From SB21 sp964415295 (GTDB lineage Bacteria > CLD3 > SB21), in assembly GCA_964415295.1 (NCBI GenBank), contig CAYPYN010000012.1, positions 1-38,528 of the forward strand: a DNA stretch of 38,528 nt. The letters run 5' to 3'. The stretch's first letter is position 1. Every line of letters begins with the position of its first letter. The notes under the pieces were generated by a model. The model had not been told where the DNA came from. It did no database searches and saw only the letters and a program-made list of their open reading frames with translations. The position numbers and the translations under genes were made by a program. Below, in pieces: positions 7,629-17,500 of this stretch.

Positions 7629-10600
7629 TCATACCCGAACGCCGATCCCGTAGCGAACGGGCAGCGTAATGATGAACACCGCCCCTTGGCCTTCGGCGCT
7701 TCGCACGTCGATCCGTCCGTCATGCTTCTGTATGATGCCGAAGCTTTCCGTCAGACCCAATCCCTTTCCCGACCCAGTCTCCCGCGTCGTGAAGAAAGGT
7801 TCGAATATCTTATCGTGAATATCGGCCGGAATGCCTACTCCGTTATCTTCAAAAGTAATGCGGATCTTATCGGCGCCGTCTTCAGAAATCTTTTCGGTCT
7901 TTACTCGGATCACGCCGCCGCCCGATTGGAGAATGCCGCCGCCTTCGGCGTCGCGAATGGCCTGAACGGAATTGTTGAGAACATTGGTAAAACACTGGTT
8001 GAGATCGCTGACGTAGCACAATAAAACTGGAATGATACCGTAGTCCCTGATCAGGGTGATGTCGTTGTGCTTGCGGATAAAAAGATCAATGACGATTTCA
8101 ATGTGAGCGTTGAGATCGGCTTCTTTCCACTCGGATTCGTTGATCGCACTGAATCGCTTCAGATGGACCACGATATCCTTGATGCGGTTGCTCCCGACGA
8201 GAGAACTGTGCACCGCCGGGATGAGATCGTTTCGCACCATTTCTTTCATCGAATCCGGAAGGTTTTCGTACTCCTTGGTCTTCATAAATTCGTGCAGCGT
8301 CTGACGGAAATGATCGAGATTTCCTTTTACAAACGTCAGCGGGTTATTGATCTCGTGTGCGATACCGGCGACCATCTGACCCAGCGCGGCCATTTTACGG
8401 GACTGAATGATCTCCGCCTGCTGCTGGCGGATTCGCTGGTTCTTTTCCGCCAGTTCCGTATTCCGCTGATCGAGAATGGAGTTCTTTTCGAGAATCTCTT
8501 TGGTACGTTCGTTGACCAGATTCTCCAAATGGCGCCGCTGCCGTTCGATACCGGCAATGCGTATCGAATAGACCGCAAAGGCCGCTCCGAAGATGCAGGC
8601 CGCAATCACGATTCGGAACCACCACGTCTGCCAGAAAGGCGGAGCGATCCTGATCTTCACAGAAGCACCGTCTTCGTTCCAAATACCGTCGCTGTTGGCT
8701 CCCTTGACTTTAAAAAGATATGTTCCGGGATTCAGATTGGTATAATGCGCATACCGGCGATGGCCTACGTAATTCCAATCCTTATCAAATCCCTCCATGC
8801 GGTAGGCGTAGGTGTTCTTTTCGCTGGAACTGAAACTCAGCGCGACGAATTCAAAGGAAAAAACGTAGTCCTGATAACTCATCTCAATCGTTTCGATTTC
8901 GGAAATATGTTTTTCCAGCGGCGCATCCTTATTGAATTTTTTGAAACCGGTCAGTACAACCGGAGGCATATGAAGATTCTCGCGAATGCTGTCGGGATGG
9001 AACATGTTGAATCCGTTGATCCCGCCGAAAAGCATATAACCGTCGCGTGTTTTCCAGAAAGCGCCTTGATTGAATTCGTTGCTCTGCAATCCATCCGATA
9101 CGTCAAAATTCCTGAACCGGCTCCTGCCGTCGTTTCCGCCCTGCATGATTTTGGGATCAAAACGGCTGAGACCTTTGTTGGTGCTCAGCCAAAGGCATCC
9201 CTTGTCATCCTCCAGTATGCCGAATATGGCATCGTTGGGCAGTCCGTCTTTGACAGTAAATCGTTCGAACTTCTCCGTCAAAAGATCCATTTTGTTCAGC
9301 CCGCCGCTGGTTCCGACCCACAACCGTCCGTTTTTGTCTTCATAGAGCGATAACACCACGTTGTGGCTGATGCTGTTAGGATTATCCGGCGCGTGCGTGT
9401 AGCGCTTGAACGAGTTGGAATCGGCGTTAATGCGCACCAGGCCGCCGCCGTTCGTTCCAACCCACAGGTCACCAGACCGGGTTTCTGCGAGAGTATAGAT
9501 AATATTGTCCGTAAGACTCTGTGGATCGTAGCGGTAAGGGATGAATTCCCCGCTCTTACGGTCGAATCGATTGAGTCCCTTGCCGCGGCCGGCGATCCAC
9601 AGATTGGACTTGCGATCCTCAAGAACACAGTAAATGATATTATTCACCGGGCTATTGGGATTTTCTTTATCGATCTTGTAATTGACAAACCGCTCGCTTT
9701 TCCTGTCCAACCGGCTGAGACCTCCTCCGCGCGTGCCAATCCATAAAGTTCCTTCACGATCCTCGCGAACGGTTAACACACGGTTGTGACCCAGACTTGA
9801 GGGATCGCCGTCGCGATGAAAATAGTGTTTAAAGGTATGGGTTCGCCGATCGAGCCGATTAAGACCGTTCTCATCCGTTCCGATCCATATCATGCCATCA
9901 CGATCTTCAAACAAAGAAACTATCTGATTGCCGCTCACGCTGTTCGGGTTCGAAATTTCCCATTCGTAGTGAGCGAATTTTTCTCTGTTGGGGTCGTATT
10001 GGTTTATGCCGCCTCCGTACGTGCCGAGCCAGATGATGCCGGTGCGATCCACGGTATAGGCGTTGATGGCATTGTTGCTGAGGCTATGTTCGTCGATGGG
10101 ATCGTTGCGGTAGACCATGAAGCGGTCTTGTTCGCGATCGTACAGGTCCAGACCGTTATTGGTTCCGATCCATAGTCGGCCGACCGAATCCTCAAAGATG
10201 AGTTTGATCCAATTGCTGCTAATGGATCGCGGATCCTTCGGATTGTTCTTGTAGGATATGAACCGGTCCTCCTTCGGCAGATAACGATGCAGGCCGGCGT
10301 TGTTGGTGCCCACCCACAAGATGCCGAAACGATCCTCGTAAACGGCCCATATCCGGTCTTCCAGGATCGTGCCGGGCTTCGACGGATCATACTTATAATG
10401 AGTAAAGGTCCCTTTGACACGATCCATTTTATTAAGGCCGCCGCCGTTGGTACCTACCCACAAGTGGCCGGCCCGGTCTTCGTAAACGGCCATCACATAA
10501 TTGAAACTAAGGCTGGTAGGATCTTTAGGATCGTGGCGGTATTGGGAAAATCGGCCCGTTTCCCTGTTGAATTTATTCAAGCCTCCGTAGCGCGTGCCGA

Positions 10601-11045
10601 TCCAAAGCGTGCCGGAGCGGTCTTCGAATATGGTCCACACATAATTATCGCTAAGGCTACCGGGATCTTCGGGATCGTGGACGTATCGAATAAACTGATC
10701 TTTTTCGCGGTCGTATCGGTTGAGGCCGCCGCCGTTGGTGCCGATCCACAGCGTTCCCGTATGATCTTCAAATAGAGACCAGACATAATTATCGGAAAGA
10801 GAAGCGGAGTCTTCGATGCGGTGGCGGTAAACCGTGAAACTGTAGGCGTCGTACTTATTCAGTCCGTCCTGAGTTCCGATCCAGATGAATCCGCGGTGAT
10901 CCTGCAGTATGGAAAATACTTTACTTTGGGATAGCCCTTGCTCGATCGAGAGGCGCTCAAATTTGACCTTGTGGTCCTGCGGCCAGGCCTGACGGCTGAA
11001 GAAACAGAATAAAATAATGCCGAATAAACCAACTTTCTTCAGCAT
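7629..11045 (-). CDS. Reg_prop/Y_Y_Y beta-propeller sensor histidine kinase (third of tandem set)
   Basis: 1138 aa. Signal peptide (MLKKVGLFGIILFCFFSRQAWPQ). Two Reg_prop propellers (about 30-690) with blade motif LWIGTNGGGLNRYDRE repeated. Y_Y_Y domain (about 728-801, ending SDGIWNEDGASVKIRIAPPFW). One membrane helix (about 806-832), a charged coiled coil, then a HisKA-type domain with phosphoacceptor His897 in GIAHEINNPL. The HATPase domain has N-box NVLNNSVQAIRDA, G1 FEDNGVGIPA and G2 GSGKGLGLTESFG. All catalytic motifs are present, so it should be an active inner-membrane kinase sensing a periplasmic ligand. There is no receiver domain and no response regulator nearby. The start lies 15 nt after the stop of the preceding kinase gene and has only a weak ribosome binding site (GCGGATG), so translation may be coupled. 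Confidence 0.93.
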   Translation of the reverse strand: MLKKVGLFGIILFCFFSRQAWPQDHKVKFERLSIEQGLSQSKVFSILQDHRGFIWIGTQDGLNKYDAYSFTVYRHRIEDSASLSDNYVWSLFEDHTGTLWIGTNGGGLNRYDREKDQFIRYVHDPEDPGSLSDNYVWTIFEDRSGTLWIGTRYGGLNKFNRETGRFSQYRHDPKDPTSLSFNYVMAVYEDRAGHLWVGTNGGGLNKMDRVKGTFTHYKYDPSKPGTILEDRIWAVYEDRFGILWVGTNNAGLHRYLPKEDRFISYKNNPKDPRSISSNWIKLIFEDSVGRLWIGTNNGLDLYDREQDRFMVYRNDPIDEHSLSNNAINAYTVDRTGIIWLGTYGGGINQYDPNREKFAHYEWEISNPNSVSGNQIVSLFEDRDGMIWIGTDENGLNRLDRRTHTFKHYFHRDGDPSSLGHNRVLTVREDREGTLWIGTRGGGLSRLDRKSERFVNYKIDKENPNSPVNNIIYCVLEDRKSNLWIAGRGKGLNRFDRKSGEFIPYRYDPQSLTDNIIYTLAETRSGDLWVGTNGGGLVRINADSNSFKRYTHAPDNPNSISHNVVLSLYEDKNGRLWVGTSGGLNKMDLLTEKFERFTVKDGLPNDAIFGILEDDKGCLWLSTNKGLSRFDPKIMQGGNDGRSRFRNFDVSDGLQSNEFNQGAFWKTRDGYMLFGGINGFNMFHPDSIRENLHMPPVVLTGFKKFNKDAPLEKHISEIETIEMSYQDYVFSFEFVALSFSSSEKNTYAYRMEGFDKDWNYVGHRRYAHYTNLNPGTYLFKVKGANSDGIWNEDGASVKIRIAPPFWQTWWFRIVIAACIFGAAFAVYSIRIAGIERQRRHLENLVNERTKEILEKNSILDQRNTELAEKNQRIRQQQAEIIQSRKMAALGQMVAGIAHEINNPLTFVKGNLDHFRQTLHEFMKTKEYENLPDSMKEMVRNDLIPAVHSSLVGSNRIKDIVVHLKRFSAINESEWKEADLNAHIEIVIDLFIRKHNDITLIRDYGIIPVLLCYVSDLNQCFTNVLNNSVQAIRDAEGGGILQSGGGVIRVKTEKISEDGADKIRITFEDNGVGIPADIHDKIFEPFFTTRETGSGKGLGLTESFGIIQKHDGRIDVRSAEGQGAVFIITLPVRYGIGVRV

Positions 11046-11060
11046 GAGACATCCGCAATA

Positions 11061-14000
11061 TTATTTATTACTGGCAGGCAGGGTAATTATGAATTCCGAT
11101 CCCTCGCCTTCGACGCTTTCAACCTCTATGTCGCCGTTGTGTTTTTTCACGATTCCGTAGCTGACGGACAATCCGAGGCCCATGCCTTTACCGATATCTT
11201 TGGTCGTAAAAAACGGATCGAAAACGCTGCGAACCACGGCCGGACTCATACCGATGCCGTTGTCCTTAAACCGAATCAGGATACGATCGCCGGATTTCTC
11301 CGTCACAATCCGAATGGTTCCTTTATCACGGATGGCCTCCGTGGCGTTGGTCAGAATACTCATGAATACCTGGTTGAGAAGGCCCGGCAAGGCGAGGACC
11401 ATCGGAATTTGTCCGAAGTCCTTGACGACCTCAATGCGGCCTTCGTAGTAGGGACGTAAAATAGCCAGTGTGGATTCAATGCCCTCGTGCACATCGTAGG
11501 GGATCATGCCGCTGGCGTCCACGCGCGAGAACTTCCGCAGTTCCTCAACGATGCTTTTTATCCTTTGCGAACCTTTTTTACACGACTGGATAATGGCCAG
11601 CGTATCGCGTTTGACAAAATCGTATTCGTGATGCTTCTTGATAGATTCCATGCCGGCTCTCATTTTTTCGACATCGTTGCTTTCGATAATCTTCTCGTAC
11701 TCCGCCACGATGGAGTCCCACCGGCCGATATGGTCTTCCAAAATATACAGATTACCGTCCACAAAGGTCAGGGGATTGTTGATCTCGTGGGCAATGCCTG
11801 CGACCATCTGCCCGAGCGCGGACATCTTTTCGGCATGAACGAGCTGGGTTTGCGTAGCCTGAAGAGTCTGCAGGGTATTTTCAAGCTTATAATTGATATT
11901 CTTGAGGTCGTCTCTCTGCCGCAGGATCTCCTTGGTGCGTTCGGCCACCTCGACCTCCAGGCGTTCTTTCTCTTTGTGGATATGGCGGACGCGCCAGCGG
12001 AACCACGTAACACCAAAGGCCATCAGCGCGGCCATGGAAATAAGACGGAACCACCATGTTTCCCAAAAGGGCGGCAATATGATCATTCGGACGGAGGTTC
12101 CTTCGTCGTTCCATATCCCGTCGTTATTGGATCCTTTGACGCGGAAGACATACTCTCCCTGATCGAGATTGGTATAATTGACAAAACGCCGCGTGCCCGA
12201 ATAGATCCATTCCTTGTCGAATCCTTCAAGGAAATACGCATAATTATTCTTGTAGGAGTTGGTGTAATCCAACGATGCGAATTCGAATGAAAAATCCTCG
12301 TTATACGAAAGGACATATTCCTTTCTGTTGTCTACCGGCATGGTTTCCGTTTCCAAAGGAGACATATCCGATCGGCTATACCGTTTGAAACCCGTAAAAA
12401 CCAAAGGCGGAACGTGTCTGTTGTCTTTGATATCTTCCGGCTTGAATAAATTGAATCCACGGGTTCCTCCGAAATAGAAAGTACCGCTGTGGCCCTTGTG
12501 GAAAGAACCCAATTTGAATTCGTTATCCTGCAGACCGTCCTTCTCATCGTAATTCTTAAACGTCCCCTTTTCTCCGGCCGGCGTGAAGCGGGATAGGCCT
12601 TGTACCGTACTCAGCCATAAATTACCCTGCTCGTCCGGTATGATACCATAGACATAGTTATCGGGCAGCCCATCGCTTTCATAGAAGCGAACGAATACGG
12701 CTTCACCTTTCTCATTGATCATCATTTTGTTCAGTCCGGCATTGGTGCCGATCCAGAGGTAACCGTTCTTGTCTTCAACGATGGAATAGACCACGTCGCT
12801 GCCGATGCTCAGCGGATTCTTCGGATCGTTCTTAAATCTTATGAATTTGCCATCGGTCGGTTTGCCCTGCGCGTCCAGCGTCATCTTGTTAAGTCCGCTG
12901 CCGAAAGTGCCGATCCATAAGGTATGGCGGCTATCCACAAAGACGGAACTGACACGGTTATCGCTCAAACTGGTAGGATCGGAGGGATCGTTTTTGAAAT
13001 GCGTAAATTCCTCACGACCGCCCGATCTGTCGATCCGGTCGAGTCCTCCGCCCAAAGTTCCTATCCACAGGGATCCAAATCGGTCAATGGCGATATTGGA
13101 GATCTCATCGTGGCTGATCGAGCGGGGATCCGCCTGATTCTTGCGGTAGTGGACAAACCGTCCTTCGCGGTTCGGATCGTACTTATTCAGTCCTCCGCCC
13201 TCGGTTCCGATCCAGAGAATGCCGTCCGCATCTTCGGCCACCGTTCGAACTTCGTTGTGGCTCAGGCTGCCCGGATCGGCATCGTTGTGGCGGTAAACTT
13301 TGAATGTTCCCTTTTGCGGATCGAACCGGTTAAGCCCGTCGTGCGTGCCGATCCAAACGATGCCCGACCGGCTCTCAAAAAATGAGCGGACAATGTTATT
13401 TCCAAGACTGTTGGCATTTTCGGGAGAATGTTTTACGTGTTTGAATTTGCCGCCCTTGAGGTCGAGTTTGTTGACGCCCCCGCCGCCGTACGTGCCGATC
13501 CAAAGGATATTCGAGCGATCAATAAACAGCGAGCGGACTTCGTCATTGCTCAGGCTGGACGGGTCAGTAGGAATATTCCGATAGACCGTAAAATTTTTTC
13601 GCGTGGCATCCAGCACATCAAGGCCCTCATTGGTGCCGATCCAGAGGCGGTTGGATTCGTCTACGCAAAGGGAGACCGGCCGGTCGTCGCTGATGGAATT
13701 CCCGCTCTTTGAGTCACGACGGTAAACCGTAATCTGAACCGGTGACTTGGACATATCCAACGAATTGATCCCGCCGCCGTCGGTAGCCACCCAGACAAGT
13801 CCGTTACGGTCTTGCGCGATCGATGTGATTGACTCGTGAGAAATCCGCGGCGAGGAGGCCGGATCGCTCCGAAAAGGAATGATCTTGCCGTCCATGTACA
13901 GATTGAGACCCTTCTTGGTGCCGATCCATACGCGGCCGCCCGGTTCCGCAAAAAGTGTTGTGATCCAATTATTAGTCAGGCCCGTAATATGTTCGATCCG

Positions 14001-14504
14001 ATATTCCGTCTTACCCGATTCACGGCTGACCGTAAGTTTGTCGAGCCCGTTGCGCGTACCGATCCAGACGACGCCTTTGGCATCGCAAAAGACGGCATTG
14101 ACCGTGTTGTGACTGATGTGCGCCGCAACGGATGTATCTGAGGAAAAATGTATGAAGCGGCCGGTGCTGCGTTCGTACAGGTTCAATCCCTTGTTTATCG
14201 TTCCCACCCAGAGATTTTCATCAAGGTCTTCCGCAATACCCGTGATCCAGTTGTCGGACAGGGAATACGGATCGGTCGGAATGGTTTTGTAGACGGTAAA
14301 TACATAGCCGTCAAATTTGTTGAGGCCGTTACGCGTGCCAAACCACATGTATCCGCGGCTGTCCTGCAAGATGCTGCTGATCGTACTCTGCGATAATCCA
14401 TCGTTGCCCGTGAGATGGTCGAAACGTATGGAATACTGGGCCAGGCCGAAATTCGAAGCCGACACCGTCAGCCACACCAGCCACAGTCTGAAAGAAAATC
14501 TCAT
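11061..14504 (-). CDS. Reg_prop/Y_Y_Y beta-propeller sensor histidine kinase (second of tandem set)
   Basis: 1147 aa with the same plan as its downstream neighbour. Signal peptide (MRFSFRLWLVWLTVSASNFGLAQ), two propellers rich in LWIGT..GGGLNK blades, Y_Y_Y (about 738-812) and one membrane helix (about 815-835). A coiled coil follows, then phosphoacceptor His906 (GIAHEINNPL), and HATPase with SILTNATEAIRDK, RFKDNGIGMSP and GKGMGLGLSVSYGI. The kinase core is close to that of 7629-11045 over the H-box and ATP site but differs between them (an extra helical stretch with YEKIIESNDVEKMR). This suggests an old duplication with divergent sensing. A GGAG site precedes the ATG. The start is 29 nt after the stop of the first kinase gene. 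No partner regulator is visible, so output is unknown. Confidence 0.93.
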   Translation of the reverse strand: MRFSFRLWLVWLTVSASNFGLAQYSIRFDHLTGNDGLSQSTISSILQDSRGYMWFGTRNGLNKFDGYVFTVYKTIPTDPYSLSDNWITGIAEDLDENLWVGTINKGLNLYERSTGRFIHFSSDTSVAAHISHNTVNAVFCDAKGVVWIGTRNGLDKLTVSRESGKTEYRIEHITGLTNNWITTLFAEPGGRVWIGTKKGLNLYMDGKIIPFRSDPASSPRISHESITSIAQDRNGLVWVATDGGGINSLDMSKSPVQITVYRRDSKSGNSISDDRPVSLCVDESNRLWIGTNEGLDVLDATRKNFTVYRNIPTDPSSLSNDEVRSLFIDRSNILWIGTYGGGGVNKLDLKGGKFKHVKHSPENANSLGNNIVRSFFESRSGIVWIGTHDGLNRFDPQKGTFKVYRHNDADPGSLSHNEVRTVAEDADGILWIGTEGGGLNKYDPNREGRFVHYRKNQADPRSISHDEISNIAIDRFGSLWIGTLGGGLDRIDRSGGREEFTHFKNDPSDPTSLSDNRVSSVFVDSRHTLWIGTFGSGLNKMTLDAQGKPTDGKFIRFKNDPKNPLSIGSDVVYSIVEDKNGYLWIGTNAGLNKMMINEKGEAVFVRFYESDGLPDNYVYGIIPDEQGNLWLSTVQGLSRFTPAGEKGTFKNYDEKDGLQDNEFKLGSFHKGHSGTFYFGGTRGFNLFKPEDIKDNRHVPPLVFTGFKRYSRSDMSPLETETMPVDNRKEYVLSYNEDFSFEFASLDYTNSYKNNYAYFLEGFDKEWIYSGTRRFVNYTNLDQGEYVFRVKGSNNDGIWNDEGTSVRMIILPPFWETWWFRLISMAALMAFGVTWFRWRVRHIHKEKERLEVEVAERTKEILRQRDDLKNINYKLENTLQTLQATQTQLVHAEKMSALGQMVAGIAHEINNPLTFVDGNLYILEDHIGRWDSIVAEYEKIIESNDVEKMRAGMESIKKHHEYDFVKRDTLAIIQSCKKGSQRIKSIVEELRKFSRVDASGMIPYDVHEGIESTLAILRPYYEGRIEVVKDFGQIPMVLALPGLLNQVFMSILTNATEAIRDKGTIRIVTEKSGDRILIRFKDNGIGMSPAVVRSVFDPFFTTKDIGKGMGLGLSVSYGIVKKHNGDIEVESVEGEGSEFIITLPASNK

Positions 14505-14533
14505 AAATTATATGTCTCCATTTAAATATTGTT

Positions 14534-17500
14534 CTATGCCGTCTGATCGATCTCCACGGCAGGCAGTGGAAGAGAAAAACTGAAAGTTGAGCCTTTGCCT
14601 TTTTCACTTTGAACCCACACCCGGCCGCCGTGCATCTCGACAACTTTTTTAACGATCGCCAGCCCGAGTCCGGTACTCGTTTCGCCGCCGGTTGGACGCG
14701 CGCCAAGTTTTTTGAAACTGACGAATACGTTCTTGAGTTCTTCGGCACCGATGCCTTGCCCGGTGTCGGCCACTTTGACCACGACCGACGGGCCCTCACG
14801 GGTGCAGGTTACGGAAATCCTGCCTTCGGGATACGTGTACTTGATCGCATTGCTTATAAGGTTGTCCAGCACTTCGGAAATGCGAGCCATGTCGGCCATT
14901 ACTTCCACGCGTCCGATATCATTGCTGAAGTCCATCCGGATATTCTTTTGCTGCGCGGCGCGTTGATGCAGTTTTTCCCTTTCGGTCAGGATCTCGGCGA
15001 GATTGATCATTTGTTTGTTCATATGCACTTTACCCGATTCGATCGCCGAAATATCGAGCAATTCCGCAATGAGTCGATTCATATGTTCGGAGGCTTTGAT
15101 CATCGATCGAAGGTCGCTCTTACTCTCTTCCGCATCAAAGGCGCCGGCCTCCAGATCCTCCAGCATGATCTTCAGATAGCCGTTGATCGTGCCGAGCGGG
15201 TTTCTGAGATCGTGCGCGGCGATACCCAGAAATTCGTTCTTCTTGTCGTTCAGAACTTTGAGATCCTCCATCAGCCGGGTCTTGATAACAGCGGAAATAA
15301 AATGTTCCTTCAAGCTGATCAGGATACCGAAATTCTCATCGGTGAACGCAAGGCGGTCGGTCATATTATCAAACACCAAATAGCCCTCCACCGCATCCTG
15401 GATGCAGACACGGATCACCATCATACTCTCTGAAAATTCTTTCATCATCATTTTTTCAGAACCGGGGCGGCCTTTCACATTGCGGATCACGAAAATATCC
15501 TCGGCGATCATTTCCGCGTGCTTAACATACCGGGCTTCCGCTTCCTCGGGCGTAAAGGTGGTCTGCTGAATGACCGAGAGATCCCATCCCGCGGCGGCCG
15601 CATATTTGAAAAGGCCGTCGTTCTTGTCGAAGATCAGGGCGCAGGATCTTTCCACATCTTTGATCTGAAGACTCTTTTCAAGAATGGACTGCAGAAGATC
15701 CGTCAGATTGAATTCGGAATTAATCGCCTTGACGATCTCGTTGATCTTTTCCAGTTCTTCTTTGCCGCGCTTCAACTGTGCCGTACGTTCGGCCACTTCC
15801 TTTTCCAGCATAAATCGTTGCGTTTCCATCTGCCGCATCCGCCAGCGGTAGCCCGCGTGGCCCGCCGCTACGAAAAGAACAACCGTCAGAAGGATGAACC
15901 ACCAGGTCTTCCAAAATGGAGGCGTAATGACGATCTTTATGGCGGCCGGTTGTTTGTTCCAAATATTATCATTATTCGATCCGCTCACGCGAAAAATGTA
16001 CGTCCCGGGATCGACATTGGTATACGTGGCATAATGACGATGGCTCGGGTAGCTCCACTCCGGATCGAATCCTTCAAGCTGATACTGGTACTGATTCTTG
16101 TCGGGCATCGTGAAGTCGAGCGATGCAAATTCAAACGAGAAGAAATTATCCTTGTAGGACAGTTCGATCTTATCCATATCCTGCAAACGGCGGCCGAAGT
16201 CGGTATTCTGATCGAATTTCTTGAACTGCGTAATCACGACCGAAGGGGCGTACGGATTATCCACCACTTGCGTGGGATCGAAATAACTCACACCGCCGAT
16301 ACCTCCAAAATACATGCGCCCCCGTTTGTTCATAAAACAGGCGCCCTGCCCGAAAATATTGCTCTGTAAGCCGTCGTGCACGTCGTATTTTCTGACGGAA
16401 CTCCATCCCTCCATATGATTCATGGGTGAGTGCGGTGCACGCGGATTGAATTTGCACAGACCCTTATTCGTACTGATCCAGATATTTTTTAAGGAGTCGA
16501 TAAGTATACCATGTACGACGTCGTTGGGTAATCCGTTCTTAACGGTGAGGCGATCGGCCTTTCCGGATCCGACATCCAGACGATTCAAACCGCCGCCTTG
16601 CGTGCCGATCCACAAAACTTCGTCATCAGGATCCCATGCCAGCGAAAGAATGTCGTTGCTGCCTATCGTCTCGGCATTATTGGGATCATAAGTATAGCGA
16701 ACCGATTGACCGGTCTGCTTATTGAATTTACTGAGACCTCCGCCATAGGTGCCGATCCAGAGGTAACCGCTGCGATCTTCCAGGATACAACGAATCTCAT
16801 TGCTGCTCAGGCTGGCCGGATCCGTCGGATCATACCGATAACTAGTAAAGGTCTCGGTCGCCGGATCAAACTTATTAAGTCCTTTGTATGTTCCGATCCA
16901 AATTATACCGTTGCGGTCACCATGCAAAGCGCGAACGCGGTTATCGCTCAAGCTGGAAGGGTTCTTGGGGTCATTGAGGAACCGTTTGAATTTCCCGGTC
17001 GCCGGATTCAACTTGTTGAGGCCGCCGCCGCTTGTTCCGATCCAGATCATCCCTTGACTGTCCTGGTAGATGCATCGGGTGAAGTTGGCGGCGATGCTCG
17101 TCGGATCGGCCGGATCATTTACGTAGTGGGTAAAAAGATCTTTTGAGATCTCATACTTATCGAGACCTTTGTCCGTTGCGATCCATAGAATATTCCCGTC
17201 GTTCTTTTCCTCTTCATAGATTCCCCAGACGCGGTTGTCGTTGAGACTGTTGACGTTGGCCGGATCGTTGGTCAGGAGCTTGAACTTGGCAGGTTTAAGG
17301 TCCAGTTTATTAAGCCCTCCGCCTCTTGTACCAATCCACATATTGCGGGCGCGGTCGCCATAGATCACACGGACATCGTTGTGACTCAGGCTGGTGGAGT
17401 TGTAGGCTTCGTTCGTATAATGCACAAACTTATCGGTAACGGGGTCCAGCCTGTTGAGTCCTCCTTCGAGAGTTCCCGCCCAGATGATGCCTTCGTGGTC

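Noticed and set aside
8067..9353. 428-codon plus-strand open frame opposite the third propeller kinase
   Set aside because: It is the antisense shadow of repeated propeller codons, has no ribosome binding site and no family pattern; similar shadows occur throughout 7.6-18.3 kb.
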